Positions 45,074 through 54,162 of a DNA stretch of 64,000 nucleotides are shown here, one piece after another. A program made the translations under genes and the position numbers. The notes under the pieces are model-generated. The model saw only the letters and a program-made list of their open reading frames with translations. It was not told the origin of the DNA and ran no database searches. Numbering within the stretch: the first letter of the stretch is position 1; every line of letters begins with the position of its first letter. This stretch comes from CAVRXQ01 sp963838845 (lineage in GTDB: Bacteria; Actinomycetota; Acidimicrobiia; Acidimicrobiales; Bog-793), in contig CAWISR010000002.1 in NCBI GenBank assembly GCA_963838845.1, positions 1,033,742-1,097,741 of the forward strand. The letters run 5' to 3'.

Positions 45074-45255
45074 ACTCCTCGATCCTGTGCACCATCAGCT
45101 CCCGCGCTGCGATCCCCCACATGTCGGGATAGATAGTTGCCTTGCTCCATCGTGGGGGTTTGTCACTCACGCGTTCCATGTTGTTCCGCGACGGCTCAAG
45201 ATCGCTGGCCCAGGACTAAACGCACACGGTCGTCACTCGACCTGCAACGGGGAAT

Positions 45256-45648
45256 TCACGAAGCCGCCACGGGCCGTCGCCCGGACTGAAGCGCGAACCA
45301 GATGAGTGGGATCTGCACCGGAAACCGAAGCCAGAGAAGCACCTGGGTCGTGACGTCGTGGCCCTGCTGAGCAGTGACGGCATCTTGCAGATTTGCGCTC
45401 CAAATGATCACCAGAAGCGCCGCGGCAGCGATTCCCGCCCACCGGTCGCGACGCCACAGTCCAACCGCGGAGATGAGCTCGGCGACACCGCTCGCGTAGA
45501 CGAGCTCGGTGGGCAAGGGAAGGAAGTGGGGAACGATTCCCGTGAAGACCCGTGGATCGGCTAGGTGGATCACCCCGCTCACCGTAAAGGGTGCTGCGAC
45601 CAACCAGGGGAGGTACGAGCGGTAGCGATTGAGGAATCGATTCGTCAA
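45256..45648 (-). CDS. DoxX-like small membrane protein
   Basis: A 130-residue protein with four hydrophobic helices: PWLVAAPFTVSGVIHLADP, LVYASGVAELISAVGLW, WAGIAAAALLVIIWSANL and LWLRFPVQIPLIWFALQ. The motif A-S-G-V-x-E-L-x-x-x-x-G-L-W and the loop DPRVFTGIVPHFLPLP match the DoxX-like family (often 'DoxX family membrane protein'). It would sit in the cytoplasmic membrane. The function is unknown. It overlaps nothing and follows the secreted pseudogene on the same strand. Confidence 0.88.
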   Translation of the reverse strand: MTNRFLNRYRSYLPWLVAAPFTVSGVIHLADPRVFTGIVPHFLPLPTELVYASGVAELISAVGLWRRDRWAGIAAAALLVIIWSANLQDAVTAQQGHDVTTQVLLWLRFPVQIPLIWFALQSGRRPVAAS

Positions 45649-45661
45649 GCTCGTAGCCTCT

Positions 45662-46262
45662 TTATCCAGGTGACGCGGCTGGACAACCGACCGACCCGGC
45701 CGAGATCGTCACGATCTTGATTCTGGTTGGCGGGTTCATGATCTCCATGGACAAGTAGCCGCGGATCGTTCCTGACGTTGTGGGGACTGCGTACACCCCG
45801 CCGTTCTCGCCGCTCGTCGTTATGTCGCGGGGATAGAGCTTTTGTGCCACAGCCAGCGTGTCTCCAACGCGAAGACCTTTTGGCGTTGCCCCGTTGAACG
45901 TTGGCTCGGGCGCGTTGGTGAGATTGTTGCCGGTCTGATAGCCGACGAACTTGCCGTGGAAGAAGTACGCAGCAAAGTTCGTCCAATAAAGCGCAGCATC
46001 GATCGTGCAGTTACCCTTCGCGCTTCGCACACCGCGTTCGGACTTCCCGATGAGGTTCCGCAGTCTCCGTTACCGAGGCGCCTTGTGCCTCTCCAAAGCG
46101 GACGGATCCAACAGCATCGCCCGAGAGCGTGACGGTTGTTTTGGGCCATGTGGCGACCGAGGCGGTGTTCACCGTCAGCCCCCCCGCTGGTACGAGCGCT
46201 GTGGCACAGGCGATCGTGACCTTGGCAGCTACCCGCCGAAAGAAAATCCTGGGTGCATTCAC
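45662..46262 (-). pseudogene. Secreted protein, frameshifted
   Basis: GTG 46262 begins a signal peptide (VTIACATALVPAGGLTVNTA) and a mature part (TVTLSGDAVGSVRFGEAQGA, SVTETA). The frame then goes to nonsense, and another continues from about 46060: NLIGKSERGVRSAKGNCTID, AALYWTNFAAYFFHGKFVGY, GLRVGDTLAVAQKLYPRDIT. One extra base (or two missing) near 46057-46059 accounts for the break. The restored product has about 198 residues with the look of actinobacterial extracellular proteins with a conserved YW/FG core. I do not recognise a function. Confidence 0.65.
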
Positions 46263-46683
46263 GACGCACCCCCCTAATTGCTGTAAAAACCCTGCACAAT
46301 CATGTTATCGGTCAACTCTTTTGCCACCGGGTTCCTACACCTCCCGCCGAGTCACGCCGCCATATGAAAAGCCGTCCTCAAACGTTGATCTGATGTGGCC
46401 GGGCTGGTGACGTCGAACCGGAGTTTTGGGAAACGCAACCCACTTTCAGCGTCGTTTGCAAGTAGTTGCCAGGGCGTTCGCAAATAGGTTCGCGACCGTC
46501 GTGCGGCCGCGGGATCCTGAGAATCCCCAGTCCGTGCACACACTGTGCTCAAGATGACGTGCGGTGTGCTACATGCAGACGACCACCTCAGCCATCTACT
46601 GCCAAATCTTTGATCCGAGTGACGCCTTAAAGGCCGAGCAAGTCTCATAGGGTGGGCAACAAACGTGAGAGGAGACAAGAGAA
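46263..46683. other. Divergent intergenic region
   Basis: About 420 bases between the frameshifted secreted gene and the 134-residue gene. The GC content drops in places (gctgtaaaaaccctgcacaa). No convincing frame, tRNA or repeat was seen. It likely holds two promoters. Confidence 0.4.
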
Positions 46684-47088
46684 ATGGCGCGGCTCGAAAT
46701 GGATCAGCCGACACCGGCGGTCAGGTTTGAATCCGATGACGACGCGACGGTTTGGCTCGTGGTCGATGGCGCACGAACTCCGGAATGGCGAGCTGAATTC
46801 AACGCACGCGCTCGCTCAGAACACATACCCGTCGAAGCCTGGTGGATCGAGGGTGAGACGGTTCTCCAGGTAAGCGTGACTTACCGAGCCGAGTCGTACC
46901 CCTTGAACGTCTTTCAAACACTCAGCAATGCCGCGCAACTGTTGGATGGAGCAGATCGCGTCCCGTTGCCGAAAGTCGTCGAGAATCCTGCCCAGGACTT
47001 GGATACGCGGCGTGTCATCGAGGCAGCGGTGGAATCGTGGTGGGGAAACTATCGGGGTTATATCGCGCAGGGTCGTCGTTCCGCTTGA
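46684..47088 (+). CDS. Hypothetical protein
   Basis: A 134-residue acidic protein from ATG 46684, which has GAGGAG ten bases upstream. The sequence is a mixed alpha/beta pattern (VRFESDDDATVWLVVDGART, AWWIEGETVLQVSVTYRAES) with a C-terminal helix rich in Trp/Tyr (RRVIEAAVESWWGNYRGYIA). There is no signal peptide or membrane segment. I do not recognise a family. It stands alone on the plus strand. Confidence 0.65.
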   Translation: MARLEMDQPTPAVRFESDDDATVWLVVDGARTPEWRAEFNARARSEHIPVEAWWIEGETVLQVSVTYRAESYPLNVFQTLSNAAQLLDGADRVPLPKVVENPAQDLDTRRVIEAAVESWWGNYRGYIAQGRRSA

Positions 47089-47499
47089 TCGTCGAACTGC
47101 CAGCGTTCCTCTAGCGACCTAGACAGCGCAGCGGTGTCGTTGGCCAGGAGGCATTTGGCCCTTTGTCGAGAATGTCGGTCGAAGTCCGTCTCGATCGAAT
47201 ACAACCTTTGCGCCGCGAATGACTGCGCGGCGGCTGCTCCATCAAGCGTCTTTCGCCGTCAAAGCCGGAGTTTGGTTCTCACGGCGGTTCTCACGCGTTG
47301 CCTTCGCGAGCATCCGTAAACGGCACTTTCGCTACGCGACCGCAGCTTGTCGGGGTGCACATTCTGGGTCACAGGGCCGATCGCCGAGTAGACGCTCGGG
47401 CTGCTACAGCCACACGCCTCCCGGGCGAAGATTCCGGCCCGTCGCCACCGACCTCCTGAAGTAGACCGCCGAGGCTGCCACTCGACGTGCCTCGGTCCG
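47089..47499. other. Intergenic region without a recognised gene
   Basis: About 410 bases. Frames on both strands are Arg/Ser-rich and have no family likeness. It precedes the PadR operator palindrome. I see no RNA gene. Confidence 0.4.
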
Positions 47500-47528
47500 C
47501 CAGGTACCATGTAATACATGGTACCTGG
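47500..47528. promoter_or_regulatory. PadR operator: 14-bp inverted repeat overlapping the padR start
   Basis: Two 14-base arms (ccaggtaccatgta and its exact complement) flank a single central base. The core ATGT-aat-ACAT matches the ATGT/ACAT half-sites known for PadR regulators. The ATG at 47518 lies inside the right arm, so bound PadR would block transcription or translation starting there. If translation begins at the later TTG 47545 or ATG 47554, the operator lies just upstream instead. Confidence 0.75.
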
Positions 47529-47868
47529 TATAACCGCCAAGCTCTTGAGCCAGATGAGGCGAGGGGCGATCGAGTACTGCGTACTCGCGTTGCTCCGCAA
47601 GGAGGAGCGGTACGGCTTCGACCTTGTGCGCTTGCTCGCCGAGAACGACGGCCTCGTGACGACCGAGGGCACCATCTACCCGCTCCTGTCTCGCCTCAGG
47701 AGTGACCGTCTCGTCGAGACCACTTGGCGCGAGTCCCAGCAGGGCCCCCCACGGCGTTACTACAGCATCACGTCCGAGGGAGAAGAAGCGCTCGATGCGT
47801 TCGTTGAGCAGTGGACCCGCTTCCGGGACTCCGTCGACCGGGTTCTCGCCCTGGGAGGTTCGTCATGA
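47518..47868 (+). CDS. PadR-family transcriptional regulator
   Basis: A 116-residue PadR protein with the winged helix MRRGAIEYCVLALLRKEERY, GFDLVRLLAENDGL, VTTEGTIYPLLSRLRSDRLV, and RRYYSITSEGEEALD, and a short C-terminal dimer helix. The ATG at 47518 starts inside its operator; a TTG at 47545 or ATG at 47554 would give a start closer to the typical family N-terminus. Its stop overlaps the next gene by four bases. PadR regulators with downstream HAAS genes are commonly auto-repressing and respond to envelope or drug stress; here the ligand is unknown. Confidence 0.94.
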   Translation: MVPGITAKLLSQMRRGAIEYCVLALLRKEERYGFDLVRLLAENDGLVTTEGTIYPLLSRLRSDRLVETTWRESQQGPPRRYYSITSEGEEALDAFVEQWTRFRDSVDRVLALGGSS

Positions 47869-48641
47869 AGGCCTCCCACTCCGAGCGAATGACGAAGCGC
47901 TACCTGAAGCAGCTGGATCTCGCTCTGTCGCCACTCCCGCGGCCGCGGCGCCGGCTACTCGTGGCCGAGATTGCTGAGCATCTGGCACAGGCTCGGGCGG
48001 AGCTCGCCGATCCTTCGGTGGCCGAAGTCGCAAAGATGCTCAATCGGATCGGACGACCCGAGGACATCGCCAGGGAAGCGGTCGAGACAGAAATCGAGCC
48101 AACCTCCAGCGCTGGCACCCGGCAAGAGGTATGGACCGTTGTGTTGCTGCTCGTCGGCGGCCTCGTGTTGCCGGTCGTGGGATGGGTGGCGGGAGTGCGG
48201 TCGCTCTGGAACTCGATCGCCTGGACCTTGCTCGACAAGCTCATCGGCACGTTCGTGCTTCCAGGCGGATTGCTGCCGGCCGTGCTCTACGTCGTGATCC
48301 CGGCGTTCGCAGGGACTCCGATCCGACCGTGTGCGCCGCTCGGCGGGGTCGGCTCAACGTCGGGTGACGGGGGAACCACACTCCCCCGGCTGAGTCAGTG
48401 CCAGTTCGGGACGCATACGTTTCTCCCCGTCGCCGGTGCCGGTGGGGACGTACTCGTCGCGGTGCTCTTTCTCTTGCCCGTGCTGACCGCGATCTACCTG
48501 AACCTCCGCTTCCGGAGACCGCGCCTGCCGGCCTGGCCGGCGGCCGGGTCTGCGACGCGACGCCCCGGTGAGTCTGGGGCAGACGTGCCGGGGCATGAGC
48601 AGGCGGGCTATTCGAGCGGCCAGTTTCGAGATGGGACATAA
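47865..48641 (+). CDS. HAAS-domain membrane protein
   Basis: A 258-residue protein whose ATG overlaps the padR stop by four bases. Residues 10-85 form the helical HAAS signalling domain (KQLDLALSPLPRPRRRLLVA, EIAEHLAQARAELADPS, LNRIGRPEDIAREAV), a usual partner of PadR. Membrane segments follow (VWTVVLLLVGGLVLPVVGWV and VLVAVLFLLPVLTAIYL), with an extracytoplasmic stretch between containing paired Cys. It could sense or transport under PadR control. The C-terminus is polar and Gly/Pro-rich. Confidence 0.88.
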   Translation: MKASHSERMTKRYLKQLDLALSPLPRPRRRLLVAEIAEHLAQARAELADPSVAEVAKMLNRIGRPEDIAREAVETEIEPTSSAGTRQEVWTVVLLLVGGLVLPVVGWVAGVRSLWNSIAWTLLDKLIGTFVLPGGLLPAVLYVVIPAFAGTPIRPCAPLGGVGSTSGDGGTTLPRLSQCQFGTHTFLPVAGAGGDVLVAVLFLLPVLTAIYLNLRFRRPRLPAWPAAGSATRRPGESGADVPGHEQAGYSSGQFRDGT

Positions 48642-48658
48642 CCATGAGGAGAAACGAG

Positions 48659-49300
48659 ATGGACGTCGACCCGGTCGTCGACTACATGGCTCGGCTCGAG
48701 CTTGCGCTCGCGTACGTGCCTTCACCCAGGCGAGAGCAATTGCTCGCCGAGATCGCGGATCACATCGCCGAGTCTCGGACCGAACTGGAGAACCCGACCA
48801 GTGCCAGCCTCCGGAACCTGCTCGAACGGATCGGGCGGCCCGAAGACATCGCCGCCGAGGCGATGGACGCGGAGGCACAACCACCGATCGTGAAGAGAAA
48901 GAAGCTTGCCTACGCGACTCTTGGCGTGTTCATCGTCGTCGGTGCCGCCATCGCCATCGCGGTCGCGATCCTCACGCCGGTCGGCTTGACCACCGCGCCC
49001 GGAGGACCCCAGTCTCACATCACAGCCAAGGTGCAGAGCGTGGTCGCACTCGGCCCGAGCACGATTCGCGTCTATATCGACTGGGTCAACAGCGGGAAGA
49101 CGGGCGGCCAAGTGACGTGCTCGGTCGAAGCGACAATCCGCAACCGTGCCGGTGCCGATGTCAACACTGCAGTCGCCACTACGGGCACGAACGGTGACAT
49201 CACGCCGGGTGCGTCACAGCACTTGCACCGTGACATACACGTGATCACGGGCGATGCGCAGTTTGTCAAACGGAGTGACGTCCGGCTCGTCCATTGCTGA
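48659..49300 (+). CDS. HAAS-domain protein with one membrane helix
   Basis: A 213-residue paralogue of the upstream gene. I chose ATG 48659 because AGGAG lies eight bases before it, inside the longer frame that begins at 48644. HAAS residues are about 8-72 (YMARLELALAYVPSPRREQL, LAEIADHIAESRTELENPT, LLERIGRPEDIAAEAMD). A single membrane helix (LGVFIVVGAAIAIAVAIL) precedes an extracellular beta domain (TAKVQSVVALGPSTIRVYID) of the FxLYD type. It is the last gene of the padR operon. Together the two HAAS proteins could form a membrane sensor. Confidence 0.85.
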   Translation: MDVDPVVDYMARLELALAYVPSPRREQLLAEIADHIAESRTELENPTSASLRNLLERIGRPEDIAAEAMDAEAQPPIVKRKKLAYATLGVFIVVGAAIAIAVAILTPVGLTTAPGGPQSHITAKVQSVVALGPSTIRVYIDWVNSGKTGGQVTCSVEATIRNRAGADVNTAVATTGTNGDITPGASQHLHRDIHVITGDAQFVKRSDVRLVHC

Positions 49301-49649
49301 CGCAGTCAACTCCTGACGCAACGGTTGGCCAAAGTCGAGAACTAGGGGGGGTTCCCGGGGGGTTGGCTGCCGTTCTGTTACGGGGCCGGGCAGAGAGTCT
49401 TCCAGGCGGAGTCGTTGAAGGACGTGCCCGCTTTGCTCGGCTTCGACGAGTGAGGCAGTCCATTCGGTTGATCACGGTGGCCGTGTGGGCTCATGGTGCC
49501 CGGAACCATGTCGTCGATTTGGAAGCCCTCCTTGTTGCCGACGAGCTGCCCCATAACACGCTCGTGGCTATTCTCTCGCCGACACGCCCCTACCGCCGGT
49601 TCGGTTCCTCTCCTCGTCGACAAGCGCTTGCGCCAACTCGAAACACCGT
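49301..49649. other. Intergenic region after the padR operon
   Basis: About 350 bases between the second HAAS gene and the convergent VOC gene. Reading frames are not gene-like. The G-rich stretch at 49346-49363 could fold, but no clear terminator stem was found. Confidence 0.4.
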
Positions 49650-50075
49650 TCAGGGGAAGCGCAATCCGCCACGCTCGTCGAAGCTCGTGCCCTTCGCCCA
49701 GGCGACGTCCCAGATGTTCCCCTCCGGATCGCGCCAGCTGAACCCCCCGCCCCAGAAGGCCTCGGTGGGCTCCTCAAGCAGCTCGACGTCGGGGACACCG
49801 CGCAGAGTCCCGTAGACGGCGCGGCACTGCTCGAAGGACTCAAGGTTGACCGAGATGGAGATGCCACGGAAGCCCGTCGTCGGTGGGCCAAAGTGCGGTT
49901 CGTAGTTGTTGGCGCCGTAGAGCGCGATCACGACGCCGTTCGTGCACTGAAAGGTCCGGTGGTGCTCGTCGCTGCCGGGGGTTTCGGGCCAGCCGAGGTT
50001 CCTAAATAACCGCGTCATCCGCTCGACATCTCGACAGGCGAGGGTGATCAGGCCGATGCGCGCCGGCAGCTGCAC
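49650..50075 (-). CDS. VOC-family (glyoxalase-like) protein
   Basis: A 141-residue protein from GTG 50075. It has RIGLITLACRDVERMTRLFR, NLGWPETPGSDEHHRTFQC and the C-terminal FSWRDPEGNIWDVAWAKG, where Asp/Glu and Trp match the second VOC module. The longer frame to 50162 adds no family-like residues. It overlaps nothing and is divergent from no close neighbour. The function is open (lyase, dioxygenase or resistance protein). Confidence 0.9.
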   Translation of the reverse strand: MQLPARIGLITLACRDVERMTRLFRNLGWPETPGSDEHHRTFQCTNGVVIALYGANNYEPHFGPPTTGFRGISISVNLESFEQCRAVYGTLRGVPDVELLEEPTEAFWGGGFSWRDPEGNIWDVAWAKGTSFDERGGLRFP

Positions 50076-50168
50076 GGATCGATGGTAAGCGATCGGGTGT
50101 CGTTGTCTCGGGGTCACGTCCCTAAACCATCGGAAGAGCGCACGCGTGCCCCTATCCCACAACGCCGG

Positions 50169-51035
50169 CTATGCCGGCGTGATGCGGTGCGCGATACCGA
50201 GGAGTTCGGCCTCGTTGCCATTCGGCGCTTCCTGGACGCAGCGCGCGAACAACCAGAGCAGTAGACGTTCGGATTCCAGGTCGAGCAACGCGGCAAGCAT
50301 GCTGGCCAGACCCCGCGGATCAGTCCTGAGACGCTCTTCGCAGTTGAGCATGTGTTGGAGCACGTCGTACGTTGGATCTCCGACGTAGGGCTTGGGATCG
50401 ATGGCGAGCCATCGTTGTCTTTCCGCCTCGAGCACGTTCGCTGCGTGGAGGTCGGTGCAGAGCAAGACATTCCGTTTTGCCGTGCGAGGAAGCGTGCGGA
50501 ACAGCTCCATCGCCTCACGGGCCATTCCTGCGTCGATCCGGGCCTGACCTGACGCAACCTTCTCCTCGAACTCCTTTGCCCACGCGTCGCACATTGACGA
50601 CAGCGGTCGGAAGGGGTGATCATCGGTCGACGCCGTCCACATCTGGCGAAGCAATCCGGCGATGACGACGTCCTGCTCCTTCTCGGGCATCAGCGAAAGG
50701 TGCGTTCCCGGCACACAGCGTTCGATGAGGAGCGCGGCGGTACTGCCATCAATGATCGCGGAGTCATACAGGTAGACCGATCCTCGACCGTTCCACGCAG
50801 CGAGGCCTGCGTGCTCATCTTCCGCCTCGTAATGCCGCAAGACAACCTTCAGCACCGCTTCGCCATGCGCAACACTACGCACGGGCGCGACCCAGGCGGT
50901 CGAACCGCCAGGCTCGAATGGGGCGCCGATCTCGAGTGACCAGAGCTGCTTGATTGATTCGATCGACGCGGGCAACGAGGCGAACCAATCGTCTCGTCCT
51001 TGTGCGGCGAGCTTTCGCGGGATGGGGTATTCCAC
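50169..51035 (-). CDS. APH(6)/streptomycin 6-kinase-like phosphotransferase
   Basis: A 288-residue kinase-like protein of the APH(6)/hydroxyurea-resistance (aminoglycoside-6-phosphotransferase) family. The ATP/phosphate motifs are LLCTDLHAANVLEAERQRWL (catalytic Asp and Asn), followed by AIDPKPYVGDPTYDVLQHML, where the Asp of D-P-K-P binds metal. The N-terminal strand GGSTAWVAPVRS and Lys in AVLKVVLRHYEAEDEHAG are also in place. Such proteins can inactivate streptomycin, but many environmental members have other or unknown substrates. The gene is between the VOC gene and the integrase remnant. Confidence 0.9.
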   Translation of the reverse strand: MEYPIPRKLAAQGRDDWFASLPASIESIKQLWSLEIGAPFEPGGSTAWVAPVRSVAHGEAVLKVVLRHYEAEDEHAGLAAWNGRGSVYLYDSAIIDGSTAALLIERCVPGTHLSLMPEKEQDVVIAGLLRQMWTASTDDHPFRPLSSMCDAWAKEFEEKVASGQARIDAGMAREAMELFRTLPRTAKRNVLLCTDLHAANVLEAERQRWLAIDPKPYVGDPTYDVLQHMLNCEERLRTDPRGLASMLAALLDLESERLLLWLFARCVQEAPNGNEAELLGIAHRITPA

Positions 51036-51121
51036 AACGTCATCCTGGCCCGACGCGGTGCCCCTGATCGCCGGCCCAGGGTCAGGTTTTCAATCTCTTC
51101 CTCGACGATCGGAGGAAGACA

Positions 51122-51590
51122 ATGCCTGGACTGCAATCGACGACCGCGTTCCTTGAATCACTTGGGAGGGAGAATCCCTTCGGTGAAGCTCAAGTGGCTG
51201 CAGCGGCTTTTCTTGCCCGCTACAGCGGAAGGACTCTCGACGCTTACCGCTTCGACCTTCGCTCGTTCTTCCAGTGGGCAACCGATGCGAAGCTCCCGGT
51301 TCTCGATGCGACACGACCGCATATCGAGCTCTACCGCACGACGCTCGAAGAGCGGGGCCTCGCGGCTCCAACGATCGACCGGCGGCTCTCAACTGTGTGC
51401 GGTTTCTACCGTTTTGCCCACATCGACGGGAGGATTTCTTCCAATCCGGCTCAGTACGTGCGCCGACCGAAGGTGTACCCGAGCGAGGGTCGCGGCATGG
51501 ATCGCGGCGAGCTCGGCACGTTCCTCTTCACAGCGGAGCGATTCGACCGCGATCACGCCGCACTCTCGGTGCTCCTCGGGCGCTTCCCGG
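51122..51590 (+). pseudogene. Truncated tyrosine recombinase (core-binding domain only)
   Basis: The protein begins as a phage-type or transposon integrase: FLARYSGRTLDAYRFDLRSF, FQWATDAKLPVLDATRPHIE, APTIDRRLSTVCGFYRFAHI and NPAQYVRRPKVYPSEGRGMD. This is the SAM-like core-binding domain. The similarity ends after about residue 155 (DHAALSVLLG) and the catalytic domain with the R-K-H-R-Y residues is not found in the rest of the frame, which goes to 52090 as unrelated residues. It is a mobile-element remnant, cut by deletion. Confidence 0.8.
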
Positions 51591-51906
51591 TATCCCTCAT
51601 GTGCCGAAGGGTGACGCATTCAATCGGCGTTTGCGGACAGTCTCAGCGCGACGAGCGCTCGTTTCGGGATACCCACAATCGGCAGACTCTTGTGCTTCAG
51701 GTGTGCTGCCTAGTGCGCCCCTTGAGGACACCCTCGTCTGCACCCGTGATCCAGGTCAGCGAGCGCAAGCGAGGAGCCCCGGCTCGACAACGGAACTGCC
51801 CGCGCCTCACTTGCGCCCAGCCGGCTGTGGACGCGTACCGCTTCGGCTCTGCGTCGACACGCAAAGCAACACGAATGGACAGGCGGAGCCCCACGAGACT
51901 GCGCAG
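51591..51906. other. Degraded sequence after the integrase remnant
   Basis: About 315 bases with open frames but no recognisable catalytic recombinase residues. No inverted repeats of a complete element were found. It may be the scar of the deletion. Confidence 0.4.
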
Positions 51907-52482
51907 TCAGTCGCCGTACGGCAATCCCGAAGGAATCAGCTTTCGACAAGTCGCGAGGGCGTTTCGGAATAGCGCAGAGTTCTCGTCGATGTTCGCGGGT
52001 ACTGCGATGTGGACGGTGCCACCCGTGAACGTCGGATCAGGAATGCTCGGGAAGCCGTGGGAATGCATGCAGTCGATGGCTTTCAGATAGTCGACCTCAT
52101 CGGCTTGGGTGATCCGTTGCATGCCAGGCGGGAGATCTGGGGATACGAGGTTCTGAGCGGAAAAGGGAAGATATCGCTGGCACGCGGATACAGCTCGCGC
52201 GTATCGCGGAGTACCGATCCCGAGACTGGGCGTCACCATGAATCCGATCGTGTTGCCGTTCGCGGTCGGGTTCTGGAACTGAGGCTCGCCGTGAGAACGC
52301 ATGCAGGAGCCGAATCGTGCAAACTGCGCATTCTCCGACGTCGAAGACGGCGAGCTCGTGGTCGCCGATGAGCCAGCGCTCGCGACCCCCTGTGTGGACG
52401 GCCCTCCGCAGGCGGCGAACACCACCGCGACACCCACGAGCGCGAGCCAGATCGATACGACATGCCGGACATGCTTCGTCAT
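51907..52482 (-). CDS. Lipoprotein with duplicated C-x3-HG-x-P motif (copy B)
   Basis: A 191-residue lipoprotein from ATG 52482, which has AGGAG seven bases upstream. The lipobox is VAVVFAACGGP. The first half has GSCMRSHGEPQFQNP and the second AIDCMHSHGFPSIPDP, with later Cys in VSACQRYLPF and LATCRKLIPS. It is more diverged than copies A and C, with the first Pro-Asp-Pro replaced by Gln-Asn-Pro. It lies on the opposite strand from the other two, next to an integrase remnant. Confidence 0.85.
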   Translation of the reverse strand: MTKHVRHVVSIWLALVGVAVVFAACGGPSTQGVASAGSSATTSSPSSTSENAQFARFGSCMRSHGEPQFQNPTANGNTIGFMVTPSLGIGTPRYARAVSACQRYLPFSAQNLVSPDLPPGMQRITQADEVDYLKAIDCMHSHGFPSIPDPTFTGGTVHIAVPANIDENSALFRNALATCRKLIPSGLPYGD

Positions 52483-52833
52483 TTCACTCTCCTAGACCTT
52501 GCGCGGTTTTGAGTCGGTTCTTTGGCCACCCTTGGGCCTTGCTTGTCGGCTCGTCGAGGCTGGCGCTCAGGTTGACGCCACGCGTTGATCGACCTCAGAT
52601 TGACGCTGTCGCGTTGACCTCCGTTCGAGCTCACAGGAGAGTCGTACGCCAGGGCGTATAACAGGGCATTAACAACGGCTTCAGCTGCCCGTGCGCTTGC
52701 GAGCGGCATTGGCGGGTACGCGAGCGTCTCGTCCGAGCTCTTGAAAACGACGCCCGTCCGCACTACCTCTCTCGAACAGCCTCGGTGTTAAGGCCCTGTA
52801 ATCGCGTCGTTAACTGCCTCGCGTAATGCTGAG
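52483..52833. other. Divergent region between lipoprotein B and the two-component system
   Basis: About 350 bases with both promoters. Several loosely repeated aat(c/g)c / aactgc words occur at 52799-52830 near the kinase start but with uneven spacing. I do not see the exact direct-repeat element found before copies A and C. Confidence 0.4.
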
Positions 52834-54162
52834 ATGCTGGGCGGAATCGGCCGGTTAGGGGCTCAGATGGCGATAGCGGGACGCGAGAGTCGAGACGCTG
52901 GTTATCCCTCGGAGTCGGAGTGGGTTCCTGACGCGTCCGACCCGACGGCGGATCGAGAGGGCGAGCCTGCACCGCCAGCGACGGTGGCGAATCGGGTTGC
53001 AGCACGCCTGCTTCGAAGCGGACGTCCGCTACGCACGGTACGGCTTCGCCTCTCCCTCTTCTACGGAGGCCTGTTCTTCGTCTCGGGAGCCGCCCTGCTC
53101 GCGATCACCTACCTCTTCGTCGTCATTTCGACACCTTCAGTTCCGCTCAATTCCGTCCTCGGATCGGCTGCGGCCCACGTCACGCTTCCGATCCACCGTG
53201 CGATCGATGACCAACGCGCCATCGAGCGGCACGTCCTGCTATCTCGATCTGGTCTCGCCCTCCTCGTCATGACGGTCCTCTCTGTTTTGTTGGGGTGGCT
53301 GATGGCCGGACGCGTCCTTCGACCACTGCGCGTCATCACTGCGACCACCCGCCAACTTTCCGAGGAGAACCTCCACGAACGCCTTTCAATGCGCGGTCCG
53401 AACGACGAACTGAGGCTGCTCGGCGACACGATCGACGGCCTTCTCGATCGGCTTGAAGGCGCGTTCGATGCGCAGCGCGCCTTCGTCGCGAACGCGTCCC
53501 ACGAGCTGCGGACTCCGCTCACGGGGATACGCGTGTCGATCGACGTCGCCTCCCGCAGGGCTTCGGGCACCTCGCCCGATGCACTGCTCCTCGCGCAGAA
53601 GGTGCGCGAGGACCTCGACCAGGCCGATCGCCTCCTCGAGAGTTTCCTCGTGCTCGCTCGTGCGCAACGGGGAGCGATCACCGACCTTGAGCCCGTCTCG
53701 CTCGCGAAGCTCGCTGGCGACGCACTCGGCAACCGCTCGGCGGAGGTGGCCGATCGCCACCTTCGCGTCAGGGCGATGCTCGCCGATGTTCCGGTCGTCG
53801 GCAACGAGGTGCTCCTTGCTCGACTGGTTGCGAACGTCATCGACAACGCAGTCCGGCACAACGAGGAATGTGGGTTCGTCGAGGTCACGACGAAGGCTGA
53901 CGACGATACGTCGTACTTCGTCGTGGAGAGCGGCGGCCCGCCTCTCGATCAACAGCGCGTCGACCAGCTTGTCCAACCCTTCAAGCGTCTCGGGGTCGAC
54001 CGGACCGTTTCAGAGAACGGCGTTGGCCTTGGCCTAGCCATCGTCGCTGCGATCGCGAATGCGCACGGGGGGTCGCTCCAACTGCGAGCTCGCCGCGAGG
54101 GAGGCCTCGGCGTAACCGTCGCGCTGCCGCTCCGACGACAAGACGGTGGCGACCGGCAATGA
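52834..54162 (+). CDS. Sensor histidine kinase (HAMP-HisKA-HATPase)
   Basis: A 442-residue membrane kinase. Two membrane segments (LFFVSGAALLAITYLFVV and GLALLVMTVLSVLLGWLMA) flank a short extracytoplasmic loop of about 45 residues. A HAMP segment follows (RVLRPLRVITATTRQL). The H-box is NASHELRTPLTGIR with the phosphoacceptor His, the N-box is LARLVANVIDNAVRHNE, and the G-box VGLGLAIVAAIANAHGG is present. The N-terminal 50 residues are polar. It overlaps the response regulator by four bases, so the two are co-translated. The stimulus is unknown. Confidence 0.95.
   Translation: MLGGIGRLGAQMAIAGRESRDAGYPSESEWVPDASDPTADREGEPAPPATVANRVAARLLRSGRPLRTVRLRLSLFYGGLFFVSGAALLAITYLFVVISTPSVPLNSVLGSAAAHVTLPIHRAIDDQRAIERHVLLSRSGLALLVMTVLSVLLGWLMAGRVLRPLRVITATTRQLSEENLHERLSMRGPNDELRLLGDTIDGLLDRLEGAFDAQRAFVANASHELRTPLTGIRVSIDVASRRASGTSPDALLLAQKVREDLDQADRLLESFLVLARAQRGAITDLEPVSLAKLAGDALGNRSAEVADRHLRVRAMLADVPVVGNEVLLARLVANVIDNAVRHNEECGFVEVTTKADDDTSYFVVESGGPPLDQQRVDQLVQPFKRLGVDRTVSENGVGLGLAIVAAIANAHGGSLQLRARREGGLGVTVALPLRRQDGGDRQ

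Noticed and set aside
52799..52830. Loose aatcgc/aactgc/aatgct repeats before the histidine kinase
   Set aside because: Spacing is 12 and 13 bases and the words differ, so I do not claim the lipoprotein element here.
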